A program made the translations under genes and the position numbers. The notes under the pieces were generated by a model that did no database searches, was not told where the DNA came from, and saw only the letters and a program-made list of their open reading frames with translations. DNA of 64,000 bases from Halorarum halophilum (GTDB lineage: Archaea; Halobacteriota; Halobacteria; Halobacteriales; Haloferacaceae): the NCBI RefSeq assembly GCF_013401515.1, contig NZ_CP058529.1, positions 3,472,001 to 3,536,000 on the forward strand, read 5' to 3'. Positions 44,598-52,783 of the stretch are shown piece by piece; the first letter of the stretch is position 1; every line of letters begins with the position of its first letter.

Positions 44598-45371
44598 CTA
44601 GCGATCCGTTCCGCTCAACCGATCGTCCCAGTCGATCCACTCGTGCTCCCAGCCGGTCTTCGCGAAGTAGCCCTGCTGGGCGAACTCGGCGTCCTCCCGC
44701 GCGGTCCGGTTCCGGACCGGGGCCTCCGCCTGCTCGCCCTCCACGAGCAGCGGACGGAGGGAGATCTCGCCGCACTCGTCCACCACCTCGTACCCCCGGG
44801 CGTCGTCGGCCTCGACGACGGCGAGCGTCTGTGCGGCGCCGCGTCCGAGCGGCATGACCAGCCGGCCGGTCGGCGCGAGCTGGTCGAGGAGCGCGCGCGG
44901 CGGCTCGACCGCCGCCGCCTCGACGAGCACCCGGTCGAACGGCGCGTACTCCGGGAGCCCGCGTGCGCCGTCGCCCCGGTCGACGAGGACGGCGTCGTAG
45001 CCCGCGGCCGAGAGGTTCGCCCGGGCCTCGTACACCATCCCGCGCGCGATGTCGATCGCGTGGACCCGGTCCGCGCCGACGAGTTCGGCGAGCACGGCCG
45101 GCGTGTACCCGACGCCGGCGCCGACGACGAGCACGTCGTCGCCCGACTCCACGTCGAGCGTGTCGATGAGGCGCGCGACGGTCGCAGGCGCGAGGACGAC
45201 CGTCCCGCCCTGCTCCCCCGTCCGGTTTGCGTAGGGCGACTCGGCGACGAACTCCTCGCGGGGAACCTCGCGCATGGCCTGGCGAACCGCGTCGCTCGGG
45301 GTCCCGCCGAGCGCGTGTTCGAGCCCGTCCAGCATGTCCTCCCGGAGCAGTTCCGGGTCGGGGCTATCCAT
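44598..45371 (-). CDS. PCMT-family methyltransferase, divergent
   Basis: 257 residues. The SAM site VLVVGAGVGYTPAVLAELVG and VHAIDIARGMVYEARANL are of the protein-L-isoaspartate methyltransferase family. Where true Pcm has a Q-T-x-S-x-P substrate motif, the sequence reads GGTVVLAPATVARL, so the conserved Thr and Ser are replaced by Val and Leu. The C-terminal extension of about 55 residues (PLLVEGEQAEAPVRNRTARE) is not in typical Pcm. It probably methylates something other than isoaspartate. It lies 21 nt after the methyltransferase gene on the same strand, as an operon. Confidence 0.85.
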   Translation of the reverse strand: MDSPDPELLREDMLDGLEHALGGTPSDAVRQAMREVPREEFVAESPYANRTGEQGGTVVLAPATVARLIDTLDVESGDDVLVVGAGVGYTPAVLAELVGADRVHAIDIARGMVYEARANLSAAGYDAVLVDRGDGARGLPEYAPFDRVLVEAAAVEPPRALLDQLAPTGRLVMPLGRGAAQTLAVVEADDARGYEVVDECGEISLRPLLVEGEQAEAPVRNRTAREDAEFAQQGYFAKTGWEHEWIDWDDRLSGTDR

Positions 45372-45392
45372 GGCCGAACTGAGTCCCCCGCG

Positions 45393-46340
45393 TTAATCAA
45401 GCGTGCGCTTGCATCCGGTCGCGGCCCGCAAGTCGGTGCCCGGAATCCGCTCGACCCGGACGTCGTCGAAGCCGGCCGCACGGAGCCACTCGCGCACTGC
45501 TTCGACGTCGTGTGCGCCGCCGTGGCCCGTCGCCAGTCCGGCGATGTCCGCGGTCACCGCGGCCTCGCTCGCGTCGGCCTCCGTCCCGTCGGAGAAGACG
45601 TCCGCGAGCACGATCGTCCCGTCCTCGTCGAGCACACCGGCGGTCACGTCGAGAAGCGCCTGAACCTCGGCAGGGTCCATACTGCTCGCCGTCCCCGCGG
45701 CGAACGCGAGGTGGAACGAGCCGTCGAGCGTCGTCGGCGTGCCCGCGTGGAGGGAAATCGTCGCGTCGCGGTACATCGGTTCGATGGCCACGACGGCGTC
45801 GGCGGAGTCGACGAGGGTGACGTCCCGGCCGCGCGCGGCGAACTCGGCGGCGTAGACGCCCGAACCGCCGCAGAGGTCGACCACGCGATCGCCGTCCGGG
45901 GCGGCGCGAACCGCGGCCGTGACGCAGGCCCGTACGACCGCCTCGCCCGTCATCGCGTGGGACCCGAGTCGGTGCAGGGTGGCGTCGTCCGGTTCCTCGG
46001 GCGGCACGCCCGTCTCCATCGTGTTCGGGAGGTCGACGAGCGCGTCGACGGTGTCGAGCGCGTGGGGCACCGCCCCGATGGAGCGGACGTCGCGCTTCGC
46101 CAGGAGCCCGAGCGCCCGGTTCGTCGGCTCGTACTCCCCGTCCACCTCCTCGAGGAAACCGAGGTCCGCCAGCACGTCGACCATCCGATCGGCTGCCGCC
46201 TCGGTCACGCCCGCCTCGGCCATCACCTCCGCGGGCGTCCCGGCGCGGTCCATCAGCGCGTCGAGGACGCCGGTTTCGCGGGCCGCTCGGAGGGCGAGCA
46301 GGGGCGCGGTTCCTAGTCCGGTCCGGTCGCGCGTCGGCAT
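45393..46340 (-). CDS. SAM-dependent methyltransferase with winged-helix N-domain
   Basis: 315 residues. The N-terminal part (about residues 10-75, LLALRAARETGVLDALMDRA and EAGVTEAAADRMVDVLADLG) is the dimerising winged helix of O-methyltransferases such as hydroxyneurosporene methyltransferase. The C-terminal part has the SAM motif VVDLCGGSGVYAAEFAARG and ends in the usual REWLRAAGFDDVRVERIPG. ATG at 46340 is supported by a TATA-like ACTTTTCAC about 28-35 nt upstream. It is co-transcribed with the PCMT-like gene. The substrate is unknown; a quinone or a polyene is possible. Confidence 0.85.
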   Translation of the reverse strand: MPTRDRTGLGTAPLLALRAARETGVLDALMDRAGTPAEVMAEAGVTEAAADRMVDVLADLGFLEEVDGEYEPTNRALGLLAKRDVRSIGAVPHALDTVDALVDLPNTMETGVPPEEPDDATLHRLGSHAMTGEAVVRACVTAAVRAAPDGDRVVDLCGGSGVYAAEFAARGRDVTLVDSADAVVAIEPMYRDATISLHAGTPTTLDGSFHLAFAAGTASSMDPAEVQALLDVTAGVLDEDGTIVLADVFSDGTEADASEAAVTADIAGLATGHGGAHDVEAVREWLRAAGFDDVRVERIPGTDLRAATGCKRTLD

Positions 46341-46493
46341 GGCTCGGACGTAGCGAACGGGAGTGAAAAGTCCACCCGTCCGGGGGTCTGCGAGCACCCG
46401 CCGATCCGCCAGTCCGACGAACCCAGACTCGTCGGCTCCGGAGCAGTGGGCCGTTTCGTCGGACCCATCCCGGAGCTATCTTTCGCGTCGGAA

Positions 46494-46510
46494 GGGTTAT
46501 CAGATAACCC
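46494..46510. promoter_or_regulatory. Perfect 8+8 inverted repeat over a core promoter
   Basis: GGGTTATC-A-GATAACCC. It lies 16-32 nt before the GTG of the small membrane protein at 46526 and overlaps the place where a leaderless gene has its TATA box. Binding of a dimer there would block transcription. Confidence 0.5.
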
Positions 46511-46525
46511 GCTTACACGACGGAC

Positions 46526-46702
46526 GTGATCTCCCGCGAGAACACGGTCATCGTCGCGTTCATCGCGTTGGCGGTTCTCCTCCTGTTCGTACTAGCCGAG
46601 GTGACGAACCCGCCCATGTGGGCAGGTGGGGCCGTCCTGATCAGCGTCGGGGTCCTCGCCCCGCTGCTCGTCAACAACTACCTCGACGCGAAGCGGGCGT
46701 AG
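46526..46702 (+). CDS. Small two-helix membrane protein (58 aa)
   Basis: GTG at 46526 to TAG at 46702, 58 residues. The N-terminal ISRENTVI leads into a helix (VAFIALAVLLLFVLAEV), then TNPPMWAGG, a second helix (AVLISVGVLAPLLVNNYL) and a charged end. It looks like a conserved haloarchaeal small membrane protein. The gene is divergent from the methyltransferase, and its promoter holds a perfect inverted repeat. Function is unknown. Confidence 0.65.
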   Translation: MISRENTVIVAFIALAVLLLFVLAEVTNPPMWAGGAVLISVGVLAPLLVNNYLDAKRA

Positions 46703-46895
46703 TTCGGCCGACGTACCGAGTAACTGGATCCGGACGATCACGGTTCACGGATCTCGGTGCCGGCGCTCGACTCCGATCCGACGTCGCCGCGGATGGCGAG
46801 TGATCCGTCCCCTAGTCGGGCCGACGGGGACGAACTGTTCGACCCGCTCTCCCGCCGATACCCCGCTTCGAAACTGTGGGACGTCCGGCGATCGA

Positions 46896-48200
46896 TCACC
46901 GACCGAGTTCGTCGGCGACGAGGCGGGCCCACCTGAGAAGTTCCTCGTCCGCGCCCGTCGTGGCGACGCACTGCAACCCGAGCGGGAGTCCGTCCTCGGT
47001 CGATTCGACGGGGAACGTGACCGCCGGGAAGCCCGCGTTCGTCCAGGGGAGGTTCATCGCGGGATCGCCGGTGTCGTCGATCCCCTTGGGTGCCGGTCCC
47101 GGTGCCGCGGGCGTCACCCAGCAGTCGATGCCCGCCTCCTCCATGCGCGTCCGTAACCGCCGCTGGTTGTCCCGGCGGACGGTTCTCGCGGCGCCGAGTT
47201 CGGCCACGGTCGTCCCGTCCCCGCCCTCGACGAGTCGACGGGTCTCCGAGGCGTACTCGTCGGCGTGGTCGGGGTACCACCCGTGGTCGCGATGTGCCAG
47301 GGCCATCTCCGCCGCCATCAACCGTTCGTGGCTCCCGTTTAACTCCTCGACGTCTTGCAGGGCGTCCGTTCGGCGGACGTCGAACCCGGCGGACTCCAGT
47401 CGCTCCACCTGGCGTTCGAACCGCTCGCGGCCGACGGGCTCGGCCTGGTCGAGGTACGCCTCGTCGGGGACGCCGAGGGTCGGTTTCCCCCTCGGCCGCG
47501 GGACGGTTCTCCAGTCGTCACAGAGCACGGCGCCGGCGAGTTCGGCGCCTTCCAGGTCCTGCGTGAAGGTGCCCACGTGGTCGAGCGTCGGCGAGACGGG
47601 AACGACGCCGTCCGTCGGGACGCGGCCGTGAGTCGGCTTGAAGCCGACGACGCCGCAGAACGCCGCGGGTCGGATCACCGACCCGATCGTCTGGGAACCG
47701 AGCGCCAGGGGACAGAGCCCGGCGGCGACAGCCGCCGCAGAGCCGGAACTCGACCCGCCGGGGGTCCGGGTCGTGTCGTGGGGGTTCCGCGTCGGGCCGG
47801 GCTCGAAGTAGGCGAACTCGGTCGTCACCGTCTTCCCGAGCGGGACCGCGCCGGCGTCCGCCAACCGCCGCCACGCGGCGGACTCCGGGCCGTCGAACAG
47901 CTCCGGCGGGAGATCCGTGCCCGCCCGCGTCGACAGCCCGTCGACGTTGAAGATGTCCTTCACTCCGACCGGGACCCCGTACAGCGGCGGCCGTTCGGCG
48001 AGCGACTCGCCCGACCCATCGAGCGCGTCCAGACGGTCGGTCACCCGCGTCCAGCGATCGTCCTCCCGGAGGAACGCTCGGACCGTCGCGTCTACGCGCT
48101 CGACGCGGTCGCGACATCGGTCGAGATACGACGCGGGCGTCGACCGTCCAGTTCGGAAGGAGGCGACGACGTCCGCGAGTTCGGCCTCGTCGACGTACAT
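46896..48200 (-). CDS. Amidase signature-family hydrolase
   Basis: 434 residues. The Ser-cisSer-Lys triad region is complete: the catalytic Lys in GVPVGVKDIFNVDG, the cis-Ser in TRTPGGSSSGSAAAVAAG, the nucleophile Ser in LGSQTIGSVIRPAAFCGVVG and FKPTHGRVP. The family hydrolyses amides; GatA, its close relative, is a subunit of the tRNA amidotransferase, but no gatB or gatC lies nearby and the length is that of a stand-alone amidase. ATG at 48200 (MYVDEAEL) is chosen over an upstream TTG at 48248. Substrate is unknown. Confidence 0.9.
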   Translation of the reverse strand: MYVDEAELADVVASFRTGRSTPASYLDRCRDRVERVDATVRAFLREDDRWTRVTDRLDALDGSGESLAERPPLYGVPVGVKDIFNVDGLSTRAGTDLPPELFDGPESAAWRRLADAGAVPLGKTVTTEFAYFEPGPTRNPHDTTRTPGGSSSGSAAAVAAGLCPLALGSQTIGSVIRPAAFCGVVGFKPTHGRVPTDGVVPVSPTLDHVGTFTQDLEGAELAGAVLCDDWRTVPRPRGKPTLGVPDEAYLDQAEPVGRERFERQVERLESAGFDVRRTDALQDVEELNGSHERLMAAEMALAHRDHGWYPDHADEYASETRRLVEGGDGTTVAELGAARTVRRDNQRRLRTRMEEAGIDCWVTPAAPGPAPKGIDDTGDPAMNLPWTNAGFPAVTFPVESTEDGLPLGLQCVATTGADEELLRWARLVADELGR

Positions 48201-48299
48201 GTTCTCCTCGTCGATAGACGCCCCCCGGGTGTTAGTGTTAGCCCCCAATCGGCTCCGGTCCGTTCGGTCGAGGTGGTGATCCGCCCGGCGTCGGCGTGC

Positions 48300-48929
48300 T
48301 CATCCACCGACCATCGGGACGAACCGGACGCCGCCGTGCTCCTCGCGCTCGACTCCGCCGGGCGTCACCTCCAGCCTGACGAGCTCCTGGCGGACCTTGC
48401 CGACCGGGGCGATCACGACGCCGCCCTCACGGACCTGTTCCAAGACGGCGTCGGGGACCGAGGGGGCCGCGCAAGTGAGGTAAGCGGCGTCGTAGGGCGC
48501 GTGCTCGGGCCACCCCTCGTGGCCGTCGCCGACCCGGACGTCGACGTCGTCGTAGCCCAGCCGGTCGAGCCTCTCCCGCGCGTCCGCGGCCAGCGACCCC
48601 TCGTACTCCACCGACGAGACGCTCCCCGTATCGAGGAGTTCGGCGGTGACGGCGGCGTGGTAACCGCAGCCGGTCCCGATCTCGAGCACGTCGTCGTCGG
48701 GGGCCGGCGCGAGCAGGTCGGACATGACCGCGACCATGTGGGGCGCGCTCACTGTCTGGTTCCCGCCGATTGGGAGCGGGCGGTCCTCGTAGGCCGCCCC
48801 CCGACGGTCCGGCGGGACGAACTCGTGGCGCGGGACCGCACGGAGCGCCTCGGCCGTCGCGTCCCGCCGGATCCGCCCGGCGGAGACGAGTCGGTCCACC
48901 ATCCGCTCCCGTGCCACCTCGAAGTCCAT
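48300..48929 (-). CDS. pcm: Protein-L-isoaspartate O-methyltransferase
   Basis: 209 residues, the normal Pcm length. It has RRDATAEALRAVPRHEFVP at the N-terminus, the substrate motif GGNQTVSAPHMVAVM, the SAM site VLEIGTGCGYHAAVTAELL and the C-terminal VREGGVVIAPVG. The enzyme methylates L-isoaspartyl residues formed by protein ageing so that they revert to aspartate. A TATA-like TGTTTTTC (about 48,950-48,957 on the minus strand) lies about 25 nt before the ATG. Compare the divergent homologue at 44598-45371. Confidence 0.96.
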   Translation of the reverse strand: MDFEVARERMVDRLVSAGRIRRDATAEALRAVPRHEFVPPDRRGAAYEDRPLPIGGNQTVSAPHMVAVMSDLLAPAPDDDVLEIGTGCGYHAAVTAELLDTGSVSSVEYEGSLAADARERLDRLGYDDVDVRVGDGHEGWPEHAPYDAAYLTCAAPSVPDAVLEQVREGGVVIAPVGKVRQELVRLEVTPGGVEREEHGGVRFVPMVGG

Positions 48930-49051
48930 GCGCGCGGGTACGGAGTGGAGGTAGAAAAACAGCCGTCCCGCCGGCGACCGGTCAGCGCCGATGCTGAGCG
49001 GATCGCCGGCGGCCGTGACCGTCGGGCGGCCGTGACCGCGGACGACCGTGA

Positions 49052-49702
49052 CTACCAGGCGGACCAGGCGGTCGTCGTCTCGTCGCGCGCGTACACCCGC
49101 TTCACGTCCTTCGCGAACACTACGTCGCCCTCGTGGTCGAACTTCTCGCGCCGGTACCCCTCCGCGTCGTCCCGGACCTGCACGCCCTCGATCTCGAACT
49201 CGTCGTCGCCGAAACGCTCGACGTCGCCGACGGTGAACTCGAAGTCACCCGGGACGTGCACCTTCAGGCTGCGCGTCTCCTCGCGCCGTCCGTCCTTCGG
49301 GTGGACGGTGACGTTGACGCCGACGTTGTCGACGACGCGGGTCCAGACGGTCCCGACCTCCTCCAGCTGGGCCTCCTCGACGCGGTGCTCGCCGTCGAGT
49401 TCGACGGCGGTGACGCGGACCTGCTGGATGGCCTCGGGCGTCTCGACGACGAACTCGTCGCCGAGTTCGACCGTCTCCTCGGGGTTCCCCGGGAGCGTCG
49501 TCGGGTACGACTCCCCCTCCTGGGAGACGACGACGTCGACGTCGACCGTGGTCGGCGCCTCGATCTCGATCTTGTGCGTGTGGCCGCACTCCGTACAGCG
49601 GACGGTGGCGTGACCGCCCGGTTTCAGCACCTCGTGTGCCGTCCGGGCGCCACAGCCTGGGCAGTCCGCCGGCACGCGCTCGGCGGCGTCGGAATCGCTC
49701 AT
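49052..49702 (-). CDS. HVO_0476-type zinc-finger protein
   Basis: 216 residues. The N-terminal zinc site is CPGCGARTAHEVLKPGG followed by VRCTECGHTHKIE, giving CxxC...CxxC (about residues 14-42). A long beta-rich part follows (TTLPGNPEETVELGDEFVVE, IQQVRVTAVELDGEHRVEEA, VWTRVVDNVGVNVTV), ending in RDETTTAWSAW. The whole matches the family known in haloarchaea as the HVO_0476 zinc-finger protein; I recall no proven function. TATA-like GTTATAGG (49725-49732) supports ATG at 49702. Confidence 0.85.
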   Translation of the reverse strand: MSDSDAAERVPADCPGCGARTAHEVLKPGGHATVRCTECGHTHKIEIEAPTTVDVDVVVSQEGESYPTTLPGNPEETVELGDEFVVETPEAIQQVRVTAVELDGEHRVEEAQLEEVGTVWTRVVDNVGVNVTVHPKDGRREETRSLKVHVPGDFEFTVGDVERFGDDEFEIEGVQVRDDAEGYRREKFDHEGDVVFAKDVKRVYARDETTTAWSAW

Positions 49703-49724
49703 GTGGTCGCCTACCGGGTCACGG

Positions 49725-49732
49725 CCTATAAC
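49725..49732 (-). promoter_or_regulatory. TATA box of the zinc-finger gene
   Basis: GTTATAGG on the minus strand, about 23-30 nt before the ATG at 49702, consistent with a leaderless transcript. Confidence 0.5.
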
Positions 49733-49820
49733 GTCTCGTTTCTGCCCGCGCGGTGGACCGCCCGGAGTCGGGGGACCACCCACCAGTACCTCTATCGACG
49801 TTCCGGCCCCATACGAGAGC

Positions 49821-51173
49821 ATGACGACGACAGCGGAACTCGCCGAGTTCGCCGACTCCGTCTCGTACGAGTCGTTGTCGACGGACGTCCGGGAGGAACT
49901 CAAGAAGCGCGTGCTCGATTCGGTCGGCATCGGCATCGGGGCGATCGGCGCGGAACCGGTCGACGCCGTCGCGGCCACCGTCACCGAGTTCGGGGGCGAC
50001 GGCCCGTGCCACCTCTGGGGGCGCGAGGAGACCGCCCCGCCGGCCGACGCGGCGATGTACAACACGGCGCTCACGCGATATCTCGACTTCATGGACTCGT
50101 TCCTCGCGCCCGGGGAGACGCCGCACCCGAGCGACAACATCGCGAGCATCGTCGCGTGCGGCGAACTCGCGGACGCGTCCGGGACTGAACTGATCGAGGG
50201 GATCGGCGTCGCTTACGAAGTCCAGGGTGAACTCGCGTGGAACGCGCCCGTCCGGGACCGGGGCTTCGACCACGTGACCCACACGGTCATCTCGGCGGCC
50301 ACCGGCGCCGGGACGGTTCTCGATCTCCCCGACGAACAGCTTCGGAACGCCATCGGCATCGCGGGGACCGCGCACAACGCGCTCCGCGTCACCCGGACGG
50401 GCGGGATCAACGAGTGGAAGGGGATCGCGAGCGCGAACGCCGCCCGGAACGCCGTGTACTCCGTGATGCTCGCCCGAAACGGGATGGAGGGGCCGGTCGA
50501 CCTGTTCGAGGGTCAGAAGGGGTGGAAGGAGGTCGTCTCCGGGGAGTTCGAGGTCGATCTCGACCCCGGGTGCGAGCACGTGTTCGACACGATGACGAAG
50601 CGGTACGTCGCCGAGACGTACGCGCAGTCGGCGGTGGAGGGGATCATCGAACTCGCCGAGCGGGAGCGGATCGACCACGAGGCGGTCGAGGCGATCCGCC
50701 TCGAGACGTTCGCGGGCGCGAAACTCATCATCGGCGGCGGCGAGGGGTCGCGGTACGAGGTCGAGACCAAGGCGCAGGCGGATCACTCGCTCCCGTACAT
50801 GCTCGCGGCGTCGCTCATCGACCGGGAGATGACCAACGCGGCGTACGAACCCGAGCGGATTCGTCGCGACGCCGTGCAGACGCTGCTCCGGACGGTCGCG
50901 GTCGAGGAGGACCCGGCCCTGACCGACCGGTTCGAGGACGGCGAGATGCCCGCCCGTATCGAGGTCGAACTCGCGGACGGCACGGTCCATCGGATCGAGA
51001 AGGACGCGTTCGGCGGCCACCCGTCGGAGCCGATGTCCTGGGAGGGGGTCGAGGCGAAGTTCGCGACGATGGCCGAGGGGCGCTACGACGAGGCCCGCCG
51101 GACCGAGATCGTCGAGACGATCCGGGACCTCGAGGAGCACGACGTCGCCGACCTCGTCGGCCTCCTCGACTGA
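49821..51173 (+). CDS. MmgE/PrpD-family dehydratase-like protein
   Basis: 450 residues. The PrpD fold is evident from LKKRVLDSVGIGIGAIGAEP, NTALTRYLDFMDSFLAPGET, HPSDNIASIVACGELADASG and GIAGTAHNALRVTRTGG followed by NEWKGIASANAAR. PrpD dehydrates 2-methylcitrate in propionate breakdown; other members are cis-aconitate decarboxylases. No methylcitrate synthase or lyase is nearby. The gene is followed 54 nt later by a ComA-like gene on the same strand. A weak TATA-like CCTCTATC lies about 30 nt before the ATG. Its own reaction is therefore unknown. Confidence 0.9.
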   Translation: MTTTAELAEFADSVSYESLSTDVREELKKRVLDSVGIGIGAIGAEPVDAVAATVTEFGGDGPCHLWGREETAPPADAAMYNTALTRYLDFMDSFLAPGETPHPSDNIASIVACGELADASGTELIEGIGVAYEVQGELAWNAPVRDRGFDHVTHTVISAATGAGTVLDLPDEQLRNAIGIAGTAHNALRVTRTGGINEWKGIASANAARNAVYSVMLARNGMEGPVDLFEGQKGWKEVVSGEFEVDLDPGCEHVFDTMTKRYVAETYAQSAVEGIIELAERERIDHEAVEAIRLETFAGAKLIIGGGEGSRYEVETKAQADHSLPYMLAASLIDREMTNAAYEPERIRRDAVQTLLRTVAVEEDPALTDRFEDGEMPARIEVELADGTVHRIEKDAFGGHPSEPMSWEGVEAKFATMAEGRYDEARRTEIVETIRDLEEHDVADLVGLLD

Positions 51174-51227
51174 CCGGCTGACGCCGGGGGTACCCCTAAG
51201 GAAATCGCGGCCGTCTCTCCACGAGCC

Positions 51228-52058
51228 ATGCCCGACTCCGAGAGAGCGTTCGGCTTCCTGCACCAGAACCACCGGCCGGACAAGCCGCGCGAGAAGGGGA
51301 TCACCGAGATACGCGGCCCGTACTACGATCCGATGGGCCCCCGGGAACTCCGCGACATCCTCGAGACGATGGGCCGGTACGTGGACATCTACAAGTTCTC
51401 CGGCGGCTCTTTCGCGCTGATGCCCGAGGACGCCGTTCGGGAACTCATCGACGTCTGCCACGAGTACGACGTCGAGGTGTCGACCGGCGGCTTCATCGAG
51501 AACGTGCTCGTCCGGGACCACGACGAGGTCGAACGGTACGTCGAGGAGGCCGGCGATCTCGGCTTCGACATCGTCGAGATCTCCAGCGGGTTCCTCGCGA
51601 TCGACGTCGACGACATGGTGGGGCTCACCGAGCTTGTCGACGACCAGGGCATGAAGCCGAAACCCGAGATCAACGTCCAGTTCGGCGCGGGCGGCGCGTC
51701 GAGCGTCGAGGAACTCGAGGGCGAGGAGGCGATCGACCCGGCGAGCGCCATCGCGGAGGCCGAGCGACACCTCGACGCCGGCGCGTACAAGATCATGGTC
51801 GAGTCGGAGGGGATCACCGAGCGCGTCCGCGAGTGGCGGACGGACGTCGCGTTCGCAATCGCGAACGAGGTGGGGATCGAGCACTGCGTGTTCGAGGCGG
51901 CCGACCCGCCGGTGTTCGAGTGGTACATCAAGAACTTCGGCCCGAACGTCAACCTCTTCGTCGACAACTCCCAGATCGTCGAACTCGAGTGCATGCGGTC
52001 GGGGCTCTGGGGGAAGAAGAGTAGCTGGGGTCGGACCGTCACCTACGACCGCGGGTGA
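51228..52058 (+). CDS. Phosphosulfolactate synthase-family protein (ComA-like)
   Basis: 276 residues, a TIM-barrel fold. Compared with ComA from methanogens, the conserved points are YVDIYKFSGGSFALMP, EVSTGGFIENVLV, LGFDIVEISSGFLAI, LDAGAYKIMVESEGI, CVFEAADPPVFEWYIKNFGP and NVNLFVDNSQIVELE. ComA joins sulfite to phosphoenolpyruvate in coenzyme M synthesis. In the loop where ComA has EISDGS, this protein has EISSGF, so the substrate may differ. Haloarchaea are not known to make coenzyme M. Sharing an operon with PrpD suggests an unknown sulfonate or carboxylate route. Confidence 0.88.
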   Translation: MPDSERAFGFLHQNHRPDKPREKGITEIRGPYYDPMGPRELRDILETMGRYVDIYKFSGGSFALMPEDAVRELIDVCHEYDVEVSTGGFIENVLVRDHDEVERYVEEAGDLGFDIVEISSGFLAIDVDDMVGLTELVDDQGMKPKPEINVQFGAGGASSVEELEGEEAIDPASAIAEAERHLDAGAYKIMVESEGITERVREWRTDVAFAIANEVGIEHCVFEAADPPVFEWYIKNFGPNVNLFVDNSQIVELECMRSGLWGKKSSWGRTVTYDRG

Positions 52059-52176
52059 GCGGGAACTGATCGTCCCCGACGGTCCTCACCCGCGAGAGCC
52101 GTCAGGCGGTCCTGCCGACTACATGGTGAACTCGTGCGGAAAAGCGCCGACGGGCGGGGCTCGAGACGGCCGTTCC

Positions 52177-52572
52177 CTACTCCCCGTCGTTCGATCCGTC
52201 CTGCCCGTCGTCCGGTTCATCCTGGTCCTGATCCTCGGTCCCCGAACCGGTCATCTCGTCGGACTCCTCCGCCGCGGACGACTGGACCTCGTCGATGTCA
52301 ATGGGGGTTCCCAGTTCGTCCTCCCGGATCGCGTCGTCGAGCGTCCCCCTGTCCGTCACGGCTCCGAGGCCCCTCTCCCGGACCGCGTCCTTGATCGTCC
52401 CCGCGTCGATCGCCGAATCCACGTTATCGGAGTTCGTGGACGACTTCAGGGCCCGTCGCACGATGACGTATCCGGCCATCGCGACGCTCCCGGATGCGAC
52501 CGCTCCCGGGAGACCGTATCGCTTGTACCCGAACTTGACCGCCTTCTTCCCGACCGTGTACGCTCCGAGCAT
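52177..52572 (-). CDS. Hypothetical protein with one hydrophobic helix and acidic tail (131 aa)
   Basis: 131 residues. A basic N-terminus (VGKKAVKFGYKRYGLP) precedes a hydrophobic stretch (AVASGSVAMAGYVIVRRAL, about residues 24-42). The middle holds two similar short repeats (TIKDAVRERGLGAV and TLDDAIREDELGTP), and the chain ends in a very acidic, probably disordered tail (MTGSGTEDQDQDEPDDGQ). It may be a membrane-anchored adaptor. The family is unknown to me. Confidence 0.65.
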   Translation of the reverse strand: MLGAYTVGKKAVKFGYKRYGLPGAVASGSVAMAGYVIVRRALKSSTNSDNVDSAIDAGTIKDAVRERGLGAVTDRGTLDDAIREDELGTPIDIDEVQSSAAEESDEMTGSGTEDQDQDEPDDGQDGSNDGE

Positions 52573-52753
52573 TGGGTGACGAATTCAGCCCGGGAACGGC
52601 AAGAGGCTGCTGCTTTCCAGGGACGGTGCGGGTGCGATACAGCGACTCAGTCGAGCGATTCGGCCACGGAGGCGTGGGGTGTCGGAGGCGACCGACACGC
52701 TGGGCGCGGATCCCCCGACACGACGACCCTCGAACTCGGGGTACCGGCGGTTC

Positions 52754-52760
52754 TTATACT
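52754..52760 (+). promoter_or_regulatory. TATA box of the RimK-like gene
   Basis: TTATACT, 24-30 nt before the GTG at 52784. It decides the GTG start and indicates a leaderless transcript. Confidence 0.55.
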
Positions 52761-52783
52761 CTCCCGGCACACACCGTGTAACC

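Noticed and set aside
49719-51884. A 721-codon minus-strand frame opposite PrpD and ComA-like genes
   Set aside because: Both plus-strand genes match known families over their full length; the antisense product has no domain character.
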